64,000 nucleotides of DNA from JAVJUS01 sp040220455 (GTDB lineage Bacteria; Pseudomonadota; Alphaproteobacteria; DSM-16000; Inquilinaceae): assembly GCA_040220455.1 (NCBI GenBank), contig JAVJUS010000055.1:1-64000 (forward strand). The letters are read 5' to 3'. The position numbers and the translations under genes are program-made. Shown here in pieces: positions 28,333-36,936 of the stretch; position 1 is the first letter of the stretch; each line of letters starts with the position of its first letter. The notes beneath the pieces were generated by a model that saw only the letters and a program-made list of their open reading frames with translations, ran no database searches and was not told the DNA's origin.

Positions 28333-28664
28333 GGTCTCGCTCCCGATGGGGATGCGGCGGCTTTCAGTGCGCGATCCAAGCAATATGCATGCCGGCGGAG
28401 AGGCGACATGAGACGGGCCGTCGACCCTCAGGGCGCCGCGGCGTTGCCTGCCGCTTGGTCACATGCCTGCGTGTACGGCATCCGGCGGGCCACCACCCCG
28501 CCAAACGCAGCCCGGGCGGCGCGGACGGCCGCCGCCGGTGCGTCGCGACGGCTTCGGGGGGCCAGGCCGAAGCACCGGCCGGCACCCGCCCTCGATGGCA
28601 AGACCCTTGCATAGCTAAGTGATGCCGGCGCCTGCCCGGCGCCCCCCAGGCCGGAGCCCCCGCC
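28333..28664. promoter_or_regulatory. Divergent intergenic region between ATPase and permease operons
   Basis: 332 bp separating the start of the DppD-like gene (minus) from the DppB-like gene (plus); one would expect two divergent promoters coordinating halves of one transporter. A direct GGCGCC repeat with a 5-bp spacer sits around 28627-28643 just before the permease gene. An ATATGCAT motif occurs at 28382-28389. Short frames here are arginine-rich and not credible genes. Confidence 0.4.
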
Positions 28665-29660
28665 ATGGCCCTCCTGTCGCTGCTCGTCAACCGCGCCCTG
28701 CACGCCATCGCGACCATGGTGGTGATGGCCTTGTTCGCCTTCGCGCTGATGAACACGCTGGGCGATCCGGTCCAGAACATGGCGGGGCCGGAATTCTCCG
28801 CCGCCGACCGGGAAGCGCTGCGCGCCGAACTGGGCCTCGACGACCCGGTGATCGTGCGCTTCGCCAGCTTCCTCGCCGACGCGGCGCGCGGCGATCTGGG
28901 CATGTCGTTCCAATACCGCCGGCCGGTGGTCGACCTGCTGATGGAGAGGCTGCCCGGGACGCTGGAGCTCGTCATCATCGCGGCCGGCATCTCGATCGGG
29001 ATCGGCGCGGCGATCGGCATCTACGCCGCCGTGCGCCCGCGCAGCATCGCGACCCGGCTCATGCTGCTGGGCTCGCTGATCGGCGTGTCGCTGCCGACGT
29101 TCGCGACCGGGACGCTGCTGATATTCGCCTTCGCGGTCGTGCTGCCGATCTTCCCCGCCTTCGGGCGCGGGGAGACGGTGACGATCGGCTGCTGCTGGGA
29201 AACCGGGTTGCTGACCGCGAGCGGGCTGAAGGCCCTCGTGCTGCCGGGCATCACGCTCGGGCTGTTCCAGCTCGGCATGGTGCTGCGCCTGATGCGCTCG
29301 GAGATGCGCGAGGTCCTGCGCTCGGATTTCGTGCGCTACGCCCGTGCGCGCGGGCTCAGCGAGCGCTCGGTCGTCTTCGTCCACGCCCTGCGCAGCGCCT
29401 CGCTGCCGCTGATCACGGTGGCCGGCATCAACCTCGCCGGCCTGATCGCCTATTCGCTGATCACCGAAACCGTCTTCCAGTGGCCGGGGTTGGGTCTCCT
29501 GTTCATCCAGGCCGTCCAGTTCGCCGACGTGCCGGTGCTCGCCGCCTATCTGGTCTTCGTCTCGTTCCTCTTCGTCACGATCAACCTGGTCGTCGATACC
29601 CTCTACGGCGTCGTCGATCCGCGCATCCGGGCCGGCACGCGCGCCGGCGCCGCGGGATGA
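28665..29660 (+). CDS. Dpp/Opp-type ABC transporter permease (DppB-like)
   Basis: A 331-residue inner-membrane permease with an N-terminal membrane segment (LHAIATMVVMALFAFALM) and LGDPV, typical of DppB/OppB, then about five further segments. The EAA loop is around LRSDFVRYARARGLSERSVV. About 28 bp separate it from the second permease. Substrate specificity resides in the binding protein. Confidence 0.9.
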   Translation: MALLSLLVNRALHAIATMVVMALFAFALMNTLGDPVQNMAGPEFSAADREALRAELGLDDPVIVRFASFLADAARGDLGMSFQYRRPVVDLLMERLPGTLELVIIAAGISIGIGAAIGIYAAVRPRSIATRLMLLGSLIGVSLPTFATGTLLIFAFAVVLPIFPAFGRGETVTIGCCWETGLLTASGLKALVLPGITLGLFQLGMVLRLMRSEMREVLRSDFVRYARARGLSERSVVFVHALRSASLPLITVAGINLAGLIAYSLITETVFQWPGLGLLFIQAVQFADVPVLAAYLVFVSFLFVTINLVVDTLYGVVDPRIRAGTRAGAAG

Positions 29661-29688
29661 GCGCGATCGGCCCGCGGGAGCGCCTTGC

Positions 29689-30663
29689 ATGACCGACACG
29701 CCTCCCTTGCCCCGCGCGGCCGCCGCGCCCGAGCCTTCCGTCCACGCGACGCCGGGGCGGCTCGCCCGGCTGCGCCAGTCCGACTTCGTCTACGAACTGG
29801 AGCGCTCGCCGGGCGCGCTGATCGCGGCCCTGGTGACGCTCGCCTTCTTCATCCTGTGCTTCGGGGCGCCGCTGTTCGCCCCGCACACGCCCTTCGACCC
29901 GGCGACCGTGTCGCTGCGCGACTCGCTGCTGCCCCCGGCCTGGATCGAGGGGGGGCGCTGGGAATTCCCGCTTGGCACCGACGATCAGGGCCGGGACATC
30001 CTGTCGATGCTGCTCTATGGCGGGCGGATCTCGCTGTTCGTCGGGTTCGCGGCGATCGGGCTGGGCGCGGCCTTCGGCATCGCCGTGGGACTCGCGGCCG
30101 GCTGGCTGGGCGGCCTGTTCGACAGCCTCGCCATGCGCCTGGCGGACATCCAGCTCTCCATGCCCGACGTCATGCTGGCCCTGTTCATCAGCGGCATCGC
30201 GCGTGCCGCCCTGCCGCGCGAGGCCCATGCCGACATCGCCGTCTGGATCCTGGTCTTCGCCATCGCCGCGGCCAACTGGCCGCAATACGCCCGCGTCGTC
30301 AGGGCGGCGACGCTGGCGGCCCGCGACCTGGAATACGTCCAGGCCGCCCGGGTCAGCGGCGTCCCGGTGCTCAGCCTGCTGGTCGGCCACGTCCTGCCCG
30401 GCGCGCTCAGGCCCGTTCTCGTGATCGCGACCGTCGGCCTCGCCTTCGCGATCCTGTCCGAGGCGGCGCTGTCCTTCGTCGGCGTCGGCATGCCGCCGAC
30501 CCAGCCGACGCTGGGCGCGCTGATCCGCATCGGCAACAGCTATCTCTTCTCGGGCGAGTGGTGGGTCAGCCTGAGCCCGGCCTTCGGCCTGCTGGCCCTG
30601 GTGCTGTCGGTGAACGTCTTCGGCGACTGGCTGCGCGACCGCCTCGGCCCCTCGGCGCGCTAA
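29689..30663 (+). CDS. Dpp/Opp-type ABC transporter permease (DppC-like)
   Basis: A 324-residue inner-membrane permease with the DppC/OppC pattern: a long cytoplasmic N-terminus, a first membrane segment near residue 45-65, then FPLGTDDQGRDILSMLLYGGRISL. The EAA loop is around YVQAARVSGVPVLSLLVGHV and the C-terminal LSFVGVGMPPTQPTLGALI is also typical. A GGGAG Shine-Dalgarno precedes the ATG. It is convergent with the ornithine-cyclodeaminase-like gene, 10 bp apart. Confidence 0.9.
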   Translation: MTDTPPLPRAAAAPEPSVHATPGRLARLRQSDFVYELERSPGALIAALVTLAFFILCFGAPLFAPHTPFDPATVSLRDSLLPPAWIEGGRWEFPLGTDDQGRDILSMLLYGGRISLFVGFAAIGLGAAFGIAVGLAAGWLGGLFDSLAMRLADIQLSMPDVMLALFISGIARAALPREAHADIAVWILVFAIAAANWPQYARVVRAATLAARDLEYVQAARVSGVPVLSLLVGHVLPGALRPVLVIATVGLAFAILSEAALSFVGVGMPPTQPTLGALIRIGNSYLFSGEWWVSLSPAFGLLALVLSVNVFGDWLRDRLGPSAR

Positions 30664-30673
30664 GGGCGGGGTC

Positions 30674-31684
30674 CTACAGCCCGACCCGAGTCACCATCCC
30701 CGCATCACGGGCGGCCTGCCAGGTCCAGTGGGCGAGGGCGATGTCCTGGCTCGCCATGCCTTCGGTGCGCACGACGATGACCTCGTCGTCGCGCTCCCGG
30801 CCCGGGACCTCGCCGGCGACGACCGCGGCCAGCTCGGCGTGCAGCCGGTCCTCGCCGAACGTCCCCGCCTCGATCAGCGGCGCCATGTCGTGGGCCGTCG
30901 CGGTCTGCGACCAGTCGTCGACCAGCACCTTGTCGGCGTCGCGGTAGATCGCCCCGTCGAGCTCGAAGCTGCCCAGCGCGCAGTAGAGCGTGCCCGGCCG
31001 CATCGCCGTACGCGGGATCAGCACCGACTTGGTCGTCGTCGCCGTGACCACGAGGTTGCAGGTCTCCAGGACGGCCTCGATCGAGCCCACGGCCTCGACC
31101 GGGCAGGCGACGCAGCCGCGCGCCTCGGCCGCCAGCGCCTCCCGGCTCTCAGCCCGGCGCGACGTGATCGCGATCCCCTCCAGCGGCAGGACCGCGGCGA
31201 ACAGCCGGATCACCGCCTGCGCCACGCCGCCCGCGCCGATCACGCCCAGCCGGGGCGCCGGCGGGCACAGCGCCCGGGCGGCGACGGCGACCGACGCGGC
31301 CGTGCGCAGGGTGTAGTTGTAGTGCTCGTCGACCAGGGCGATCGGCGCGCCGGTGGCGAGATCCATCAGCAGGACCAGCCGCGTCGTCCCCGGCGCGCTC
31401 GGCCCCGAGCCATCCTCGGCGACGGCGTAGCCCACGCAGCGCAGCCCGGCGATGCCGAGCGGCGGCAGGATCACCGCCTTGGCGTGGCTCTTGAACCGGG
31501 GCGCGTCGAGCGCCATGCGCATCGCCGTCGGCCGGGACGTGACCAGCGCGCCCTCGGCCGTCCAGCGATAGACCTGCTCGATCCGGTCGATGACGGCTCG
31601 CTCGTCGACGAGCCGCTCGGCCGCGGCCAGCGGCACGAAGTCGAAGCCGCCGCCGTGGCCACCGCCGGGCCCGGGCCCGGTCAC
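30674..31684 (-). CDS. Ornithine cyclodeaminase / mu-crystallin family protein
   Basis: A 336-residue protein of the OCD/mu-crystallin family: substrate-side arginine in TSRPTAMRMALD, lysine in SHAKAVILPP, and a Rossmann motif GVIGAGGVAQAVIRLF. Members include ornithine cyclodeaminase, alanine dehydrogenase and ketimine or imino-acid reductases. Start: GTG at 31684, overlapping the stop of the M24 gene (GTGA). The N-terminal GPGPGGGHGGG stretch is unusual and may mean the true start is a little downstream. Third gene of the RidA/M24/OCD operon. Confidence 0.83.
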   Translation of the reverse strand: MTGPGPGGGHGGGFDFVPLAAAERLVDERAVIDRIEQVYRWTAEGALVTSRPTAMRMALDAPRFKSHAKAVILPPLGIAGLRCVGYAVAEDGSGPSAPGTTRLVLLMDLATGAPIALVDEHYNYTLRTAASVAVAARALCPPAPRLGVIGAGGVAQAVIRLFAAVLPLEGIAITSRRAESREALAAEARGCVACPVEAVGSIEAVLETCNLVVTATTTKSVLIPRTAMRPGTLYCALGSFELDGAIYRDADKVLVDDWSQTATAHDMAPLIEAGTFGEDRLHAELAAVVAGEVPGRERDDEVIVVRTEGMASQDIALAHWTWQAARDAGMVTRVGL

Positions 31685-32835
31685 GCGATCACCGCCAGGG
31701 TGCCGGCGCCCTCGGTTAGCCGTTCGCAGCCCGTCTCGGTCACGGACACCACCTCCTCGATATGGACCTTCTCGCCGGTCGACAGGTTGAAGCGAGGCTC
31801 CGGCGTCAGGACCATGCCGGGGCGCAGCTCCGTCGTGTCCGACAGCCCGAGCGACGGCACCTCCGAGGCGCTGAGTCCCAGCCCGTGGCCGACCCGCTTC
31901 TTCGCCCCGAGCGGCGGGTAGCCGGCGCGCTCCAGCGCGTCGCTCACCGTACGGGCGACGTCGCAGGCCCGGATGCCGGGCCGGATCGCCGCGATCTCCT
32001 GCTCCAGGATCGCGGTGATCGCGGCATGCGTGTCGAGATGGGCCCGGGTCGGCTCGCCGAAGACGGCGCGGCGCGCCACGTCGGCCTGATAGCCCTGGAG
32101 CGTCCCGCCGAAATCGGCCCAGACGGTCTGGCCCGGGTCGTAGGGCGCCTCGCCATGGACGCCGTTGCCGACGGTGACGTGACCGGCGATGTCGAAATCG
32201 CTGCCGCCGGCGGAGAGCTCGGCCGCCAGGATTCGCTTGAGATCGGCGTTGGTCATGCCCGGGCGGAAGGCCGGCACGGCGCGGTCCCAGGCGGCCAGGG
32301 AGCGCGCGCAGGCCTCCCGGATCACGGCGATTTCCGTCGGCGTCTTGATCAGCCGGAGCTCGGCGAACACCGCGTCGCCATCGACCAGCGAGACGCCTGG
32401 CACCGCCGCTTCCAGCTCGCGCAGCTGGCCGATCGACAGGCCCAGGCGCTCGTACTCGCCGAACTCCATGCCGATGCGGCCGCGGCCGAGCCCGGCGGCC
32501 GACAGGGCCTCGGCGATCAGCGGCACGGGAAACGGCACGTCCTCGTAGGTCAGCACCGTCGCCGGGGCGGACAGGCGGGCCGCCGCCTTGGCCTGCTGGG
32601 CGTAGACGACGGGGATGACCGCGCCCGAGGCCGGCACGAGGCACAGGGTCGGGCGCATCATCTTGTCGAATTCCCGGCTCGTATGGCCGGTCAGGTACCA
32701 GTAGTTGTATTTCTGCGTGACCAGGATGCCGTCGAGGCCGGCCGCGGCGATCAGCCGGCGAGCCCGCGCCTGCCGGGCCGCGATCTCGGCGGCGTCGACG
32801 CGCGGCGCGACCGCGGTCTCGCTTGCCTCGGTCAT
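31681..32835 (-). CDS. M24 family metallopeptidase (Xaa-Pro dipeptidase/creatinase-like)
   Basis: A 384-residue protein with a creatinase-like N-terminal domain (ILVTQKYNYWYLTGHTSREFD) and a pita-bread catalytic domain. All five metal ligands are visible: D in VWADFGG, D in QADVARRAVF, H in VGHGLGLSASE, E in TPEPRF and E in HIEEVV. It is therefore probably an active peptidase or amidinohydrolase-fold enzyme. The 4-bp overlaps with RidA upstream and OCD downstream indicate one transcript. Substrate may be a peptide or N-acyl/imido compound taken up by the neighbouring transporters. Confidence 0.87.
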   Translation of the reverse strand: MTEASETAVAPRVDAAEIAARQARARRLIAAAGLDGILVTQKYNYWYLTGHTSREFDKMMRPTLCLVPASGAVIPVVYAQQAKAAARLSAPATVLTYEDVPFPVPLIAEALSAAGLGRGRIGMEFGEYERLGLSIGQLRELEAAVPGVSLVDGDAVFAELRLIKTPTEIAVIREACARSLAAWDRAVPAFRPGMTNADLKRILAAELSAGGSDFDIAGHVTVGNGVHGEAPYDPGQTVWADFGGTLQGYQADVARRAVFGEPTRAHLDTHAAITAILEQEIAAIRPGIRACDVARTVSDALERAGYPPLGAKKRVGHGLGLSASEVPSLGLSDTTELRPGMVLTPEPRFNLSTGEKVHIEEVVSVTETGCERLTEGAGTLAVIA

Positions 32836-33218
32836 TCGCCCGCCACCCGGTCGGCATGGGCGACGAACTGCATCTCCACCCGCTTGGCGGGATCGCTGAG
32901 CGCCTTGACCTCCACCGTCGCCCGTGCCGGCGGGGCATGGGCGAAGGCCTCGCGGAAAGCGGCGTCGAGCGCCTCGCGGTCGCGCTCCTGGTCGGTCAGG
33001 TAGACCGTCACGGACACGACGCGATCGAGCGAGGACCCGGCCCGCTCCAGGTTGGCGCGGGCCTTGTCGAGGATCAGGCGCACCTGCGCGCCGAAATCCT
33101 CGGGCACCGTTCCGTCCGTCTCGAAGCCCGTGTAGCCGGCGGTGTAGACCATGTCTCCGGCGCGCACGACGGCAACGTAGGGACGCCCCTTCCGGGGGCC
33201 GGGAAACCTCTTCAGCAT
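32832..33218 (-). CDS. RidA/YjgF-family protein
   Basis: A 128-residue protein of the RidA fold: VYTAGYTGFETDG, then ANLERAGSSLDRVVSVTVYLTD and the catalytic-site arginine in PPARATVEVKAL. RidA proteins hydrolyse reactive enamine/imine intermediates to ketoacids. Its place before an M24 hydrolase and an OCD-type enzyme fits a pathway that releases an imine. The start at 33218 gives MLKRFPGPRKGRPY, slightly longer than classic RidA. Confidence 0.88.
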   Translation of the reverse strand: MLKRFPGPRKGRPYVAVVRAGDMVYTAGYTGFETDGTVPEDFGAQVRLILDKARANLERAGSSLDRVVSVTVYLTDQERDREALDAAFREAFAHAPPARATVEVKALSDPAKRVEMQFVAHADRVAGE

Positions 33219-33255
33219 CGATCGATCCTGTCCGTGCTCTCTGACGTGGCAGCGC

Positions 33256-34263
33256 TCATTCCTCGGCGAAGAGCGGCGCCAGATCCTCGACCTGGGCGGC
33301 GACCTTGCCGGCCTCCTCCTGCAGCGTCGCCCCGTCCATCGGCTGGAGCGCGCGGCCGGCGGCCTCCAGCTCCGCGGCGTAGGCGTCGCTCGTGAACACC
33401 GCCATCAGCGCGTCGCGCAGGAAGGCGACCCGGTCATCCGGGGTGTCCGGCGGGGCGACGAAGGACCGCTCCAGCTTGTAGATGTTGGCGAAGGCCTCGA
33501 GCTTGGCCGTCGTCTCGGCGTCGAGCCCGGTATCGCCCAGCGTCGGCAGGTCCGGGGCGCGCGGGTCGGCCTCGGTGTCGAACAGCACCAGGATCTTCAA
33601 CGTGCCGTTCTCGACCTCGGGCAGCAGCGTGTCGATCGACTCGAACCGGGCGTCGACCTCGCCGGCGATCAGCGCCGCCGAAATCTCGCCCGGCCCGCCA
33701 TAGCCGACGATCTGCTCGACCGGCATGCCCAGCAGGTTCGCCAGGAACACGGTGCCGTAATAGGCGTCGGAGCCGCGGCCCTCGAGCCCGAAGCGCACCG
33801 GCTCGGCCGAATCGATGGCGTCGGCCAGGCTCTCCAGGTCCGAGTCCGCCGACACGGCCAGGGCGGGCGGCACGCCGGCGACGCGGCCCAGCCATTCCCA
33901 GTTGGCCACGTCGTACTGCACGCCCGGATGGCCCTGGATCTGGTTGAAGACATGGCCGGGGAAGTTGATCAGGCCGATCGTCAGCCCGTCGGGATCGGCC
34001 ATGTAGAGCTGGTTGTCGCCGATCGTACCGCCGGCGCCATCGACGTTCTGCTCGGCGACGTCGATGCCGAAGATTTCCTCCAGATGCTTGCCGGTGGTGC
34101 GCATGTAGAAGTCGAAGCCGCCGCCGGGACCGTTCGAGGTCATGATCCGCAAGGTCTCGTCCTGATAGACCTCGGGCACCTCCTGCGCCGTGGCGGACAG
34201 GGCCGCGAGGCCGCACGCGATCGCCGCCGCCGGGGCGGCCAGTCGAGCCAATCGTGAAGTCAT
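33256..34263 (-). CDS. tctC: Tripartite tricarboxylate transporter substrate-binding protein (TctC/Bug family)
   Basis: A 335-residue periplasmic protein. The signal peptide (AAPAAAIACGLAALSATAQ) is followed by TctC-type motifs: ITSNGPGGGFDFYMR-like loop, VDGAGGTIGDNQLY and GLINFPGHVFNQ. It binds a carboxylate for the TctAB membrane complex encoded just downstream; gene order is C-B-A on the minus strand read as TctA first. Bug-family ligands are diverse (citrate, glutamate, aromatic acids), so the name indicates family only. RidA follows 37 bp after it, suggesting a shared pathway. Confidence 0.85.
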   Translation of the reverse strand: MTSRLARLAAPAAAIACGLAALSATAQEVPEVYQDETLRIMTSNGPGGGFDFYMRTTGKHLEEIFGIDVAEQNVDGAGGTIGDNQLYMADPDGLTIGLINFPGHVFNQIQGHPGVQYDVANWEWLGRVAGVPPALAVSADSDLESLADAIDSAEPVRFGLEGRGSDAYYGTVFLANLLGMPVEQIVGYGGPGEISAALIAGEVDARFESIDTLLPEVENGTLKILVLFDTEADPRAPDLPTLGDTGLDAETTAKLEAFANIYKLERSFVAPPDTPDDRVAFLRDALMAVFTSDAYAAELEAAGRALQPMDGATLQEEAGKVAAQVEDLAPLFAEE

Positions 34264-34321
34264 CGTCCCGTTCTCCCTGTTTGTCGTTGTCGGTCGATCC
34301 GATAGGGGCGCCCGCGCCGGC

Positions 34322-34786
34322 TCATCCGAGGAGACCGCCGGCGAGCGGCAGCTCCATCAGGCCGACGAAGACGCCATAGGCGACGGCGAAGGCGACCGCC
34401 GTCGCGACCGCGAGGAACACCGGCCCCGGCCGCCCCAGCGCGCGCAGGGCGATCGGCACGAAGGCGGTGATGCCGAAGACGATCCCGCCGAGCGCGACCA
34501 AGGCGAACAGCCCCGCCACGGCCGCGATGGCGGCGCCGGCCCGGGCCCATTCGCGAACGCCGGTCGGCCGGTCGGCCGCGCCCGCCTCGTCGCGCTCGGC
34601 GACCAGGGGGCGCAGCGCCTGCACGCCGCGCGCGACGAGCTGGAGCGCGGCGACCGCGACCAGGCCGGCGCCGACGATGGTCGGCACCAGGCGCGCGCCC
34701 GGCGGATAGCCCGACGCGATCGCCACCGCCGCGAGGCCGAGGGCCAGCAGGGCGAGCGTCGTCGCGATGTCGGCGGCCCGGGTCAC
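34322..34786 (-). CDS. tctB: Tripartite tricarboxylate transporter small membrane subunit (TctB-like)
   Basis: A 154-residue protein with about four membrane segments: IATTLALLALGLAAVAIAS, LVPTIVGAGLVAVAALQLV, AAIAAVAGLFALVALGGIVF, and FLAVATAVAFAVAYGVFVGLM. Start GTG at 34786 overlaps the TctA stop (GTGA). Size and topology fit TctB. The longer open frame upstream is a shadow of tctA. Confidence 0.85.
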   Translation of the reverse strand: MTRAADIATTLALLALGLAAVAIASGYPPGARLVPTIVGAGLVAVAALQLVARGVQALRPLVAERDEAGAADRPTGVREWARAGAAIAAVAGLFALVALGGIVFGITAFVPIALRALGRPGPVFLAVATAVAFAVAYGVFVGLMELPLAGGLLG

Positions 34787-36291
34787 GGCCGCGCCTCCTC
34801 GCGGGCGGCCGCCCGCCGACGCCGCGCCCGGCGGATATACGGGCCGAGCACGATGACCAGGCTGACCGCCGCGATGGCGAGGACCAGCGGCCGGGCGACG
34901 AAGCCGCCGCCATAGGCCTGCAGCGACAGGAACAGGTACTTCTCGACCAGCGGGCCCATGACGAAGCCGAGGATGACTCCGGCGCAGGAATATCCCGTCA
35001 CCCGGAGCCAGAACCCGACGACGCCGGCGACCGCGACGACGGCCAGCGTGGTCAGCGTCTGGGTGTCGAGATAGGCGCCCAGGAAGGCGACCGCCATCAG
35101 CACCGGCGCCAGGACGGCGACCGGCAGGTAGGCCGCCCGCGCGATCACGGTCGCCGAGGCGAGGCCGACGACGCTCGCCACCACGCTCGTCGCCGCGATC
35201 GCCAGCGCGACGAAGTAGGTCACGTCGAGCTGGGTCGTCAGCATCTTCGGCCCGGGCTCGATACCCAGGATCAGGAAGATGCCGATGAAGATCGCCATGC
35301 CCGAGCTGCCCGGAATGCCGAAGGCGACGGTCGGCACGAACGATCCGCCCTCCTTGGCGTTGTTGGCCGCCTCCGGCGCGATGACGCCGACCACCTCGCC
35401 CGTGCCGAAGCGCGACGGGTCGGGCGCGCGCTGGCGGGCGCGGGCGTAGGAGAAGACCATCGCCACCGTGCCGCCCATGCCCGGCAACATGCCGGTGAAG
35501 GCGCCGATCAGACCGCCCTCCGCCACGGTGCGGAGGTTGCGCAGCGCGTCTCGGATGCCGGTGAAGACGCCCGCGCCCGAGGCCGCCGCGGCGCCTTCCG
35601 CGCCGCGCTCGGCGATCGACCGGCCGCGGGCGTAGAGGAAGATCATCTCCGCCACCGCGAAGAGACCGAGCGTCATCGCCGTGATGCCCAGCCCGTCGAA
35701 CAGGGTCAGCGCCCCGCCGGTGAAACGGGGCACCCCGGTGATCGGGTCGTAGCCGACGAAGGACAGCACGAGGCCCACCAGGCCGGAGATCAGGCCCTTG
35801 GTCACGCTCGACGCGCTGACGACGCCGATCGCCGCCACGCCCAGCAGCGCCAGGGCGAACATCTCCGGCGGGCGGACCAGGACGATGATCTGCTTGAAGA
35901 CAGGCGCGGCCACGATCAGCAACGCCGCGCCGACCAGGCCGCCGAGCGCCGAGGCGGTGGCCGAGGCGCCCAGCGCCCGCGCCCCCTCCCCGCGCCGGGT
36001 CATCGGGTAGCCGTCGAAGGTGGTGACCACCTGCTCGCCGGTGCCGGGCGTGTTGAACAGGATCGCGGTGATCGAGCCGCCGAAATAGAGGGCGCTGTAG
36101 GCGCCCAGCACCAGGCCCAGCGCGGGAAACGTGTCGAGCCCGTAGGTGAACGGCAGCAGCAGCGCGAGCGTCGCCAAGCCGCCCAGCCCCGGGACCACGC
36201 CGATGACCAGCCCCGCGGCGACGCCCACCGTCATCATCACGAGGACATCGAGAGCGGCCAGATGCCCCAGCGCCGCGACGAACTCGACCAC
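34783..36291 (-). CDS. tctA: Tripartite tricarboxylate transporter large membrane subunit (TctA-like)
   Basis: A 502-residue, roughly twelve-segment membrane protein with TctA signatures: IGVVPGLGGLATLALLLPFT, YFGGSITAILFNTPGTG and GMLPGMGGTVAMVFSYA. These glycine/proline loops occur twice, as in the family. The GTG at 36291 sits behind a strong GGGGAGGTGG Shine-Dalgarno and yields the usual TctA length. First gene of the tctA-tctB-tctC operon, probably continuing into RidA, M24 and OCD. Confidence 0.9.
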   Translation of the reverse strand: MVEFVAALGHLAALDVLVMMTVGVAAGLVIGVVPGLGGLATLALLLPFTYGLDTFPALGLVLGAYSALYFGGSITAILFNTPGTGEQVVTTFDGYPMTRRGEGARALGASATASALGGLVGAALLIVAAPVFKQIIVLVRPPEMFALALLGVAAIGVVSASSVTKGLISGLVGLVLSFVGYDPITGVPRFTGGALTLFDGLGITAMTLGLFAVAEMIFLYARGRSIAERGAEGAAAASGAGVFTGIRDALRNLRTVAEGGLIGAFTGMLPGMGGTVAMVFSYARARQRAPDPSRFGTGEVVGVIAPEAANNAKEGGSFVPTVAFGIPGSSGMAIFIGIFLILGIEPGPKMLTTQLDVTYFVALAIAATSVVASVVGLASATVIARAAYLPVAVLAPVLMAVAFLGAYLDTQTLTTLAVVAVAGVVGFWLRVTGYSCAGVILGFVMGPLVEKYLFLSLQAYGGGFVARPLVLAIAAVSLVIVLGPYIRRARRRRAAAREEARP

Positions 36292-36440
36292 GCCACCTCC
36301 CCTTCCGGCCGTCCCCGCTCTTCGAACCGGCCGGTCCGGCGGACCCGGCAGCAAGCCGCATGCCAGGGCTCGGCGCTCGATCGACCGCCCGACGGCCCTT
36401 GCCGCACGCGGGCGGTGCGTAAGATCTGCTCACTGATTAA

Positions 36441-36461
36441 GCATCTTCGATATGCAGATGC
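36441..36461. promoter_or_regulatory. Operator-like inverted repeat upstream of tctA
   Basis: Six-bp arms GCATCT and AGATGC are separated by TCGATATGC, in the only strongly AT-rich patch of the region, about 150 bp upstream of the tctA start. Symmetry and position suggest a binding site for a transcription factor, but no regulator gene is adjacent. Confidence 0.35.
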
Positions 36462-36688
36462 GTGGCAATCAGACAATAATCTTTCTATTTATGGGCAAGG
36501 TATTGTCGAAGGTCTCGGCGAGCCGACGCGTCCGCCACTTCCCGGTCAACGGGACCGTACGGTCGCTGGAAGGCGCTTGAAGAGCGTGCGCGGGCTACCC
36601 CGCCGCGAGGACACCGATGCCCCCGGGTCGAGCGAACTCTCGCTATCGATGATTTCCAGCCGCTACATCCGCGAAAGCGGCCTTCATG

Positions 36689-36820
36689 CCCCCTCTCCCG
36701 GAGGGAGAGGGAGGGGCCCGCGGCCATCAGGCCGTGGGAGGGTGAGGGGTTCCAGACGGACGAGCATTGCCCCGCCATCTGCAACCCCTCACCCTGTCCC
36801 TCTCCCACCGGGAGAGGGGA
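36689..36820. repeat. ~130-bp intergenic repeat, copy 1
   Basis: Two inverted halves flank a short centre. The left half begins CCCCTCTCCCGGAGGGAGAG and ends GGGTGAGGGGTT. The right half begins AACCCCTCACCCTGTCCCTC and ends CCGGGAGAGGGG. The same sequence occurs in opposite orientation at 61129-61257, including the shared centre GCATTGCCCC. It looks like a REP/BIME-type mobile palindromic unit. Each half can form its own hairpin. Confidence 0.8.
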
Positions 36821-36936
36821 CGCGGGTTGCGACGTTCATACCTCGGGAAGCGGAGCACCGACCGCGCCGTTGCGCACCGCCTCCGGCGGTGGGCAAGCTA
36901 CGGCTTGGCGATGGACCGGAGATCGAAAGCCGCCGC

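Larger units (their letters stand above)
36292..36936. other. 645-bp intergenic region with operator-like palindrome and a repeat element
   Basis: Upstream of tctA the sequence is AT-rich (about 36420-36500) and should hold the tctA promoter. A palindrome GCATCT-9 bp-AGATGC lies at 36441-36461 and could bind a regulator. Positions 36689-36820 hold a repeat element described separately. A hairpin CACCGCC-TCC-GGCGGTG at 36875-36891 lies just past the end of the FecR-domain gene. No credible gene is seen. Confidence 0.5.

Noticed and set aside
28389..28622. 77-residue frame between dppD- and dppB-like genes
   Set aside because: Arginine-rich, no Shine-Dalgarno and no family resemblance; it fits non-coding divergent promoter DNA.
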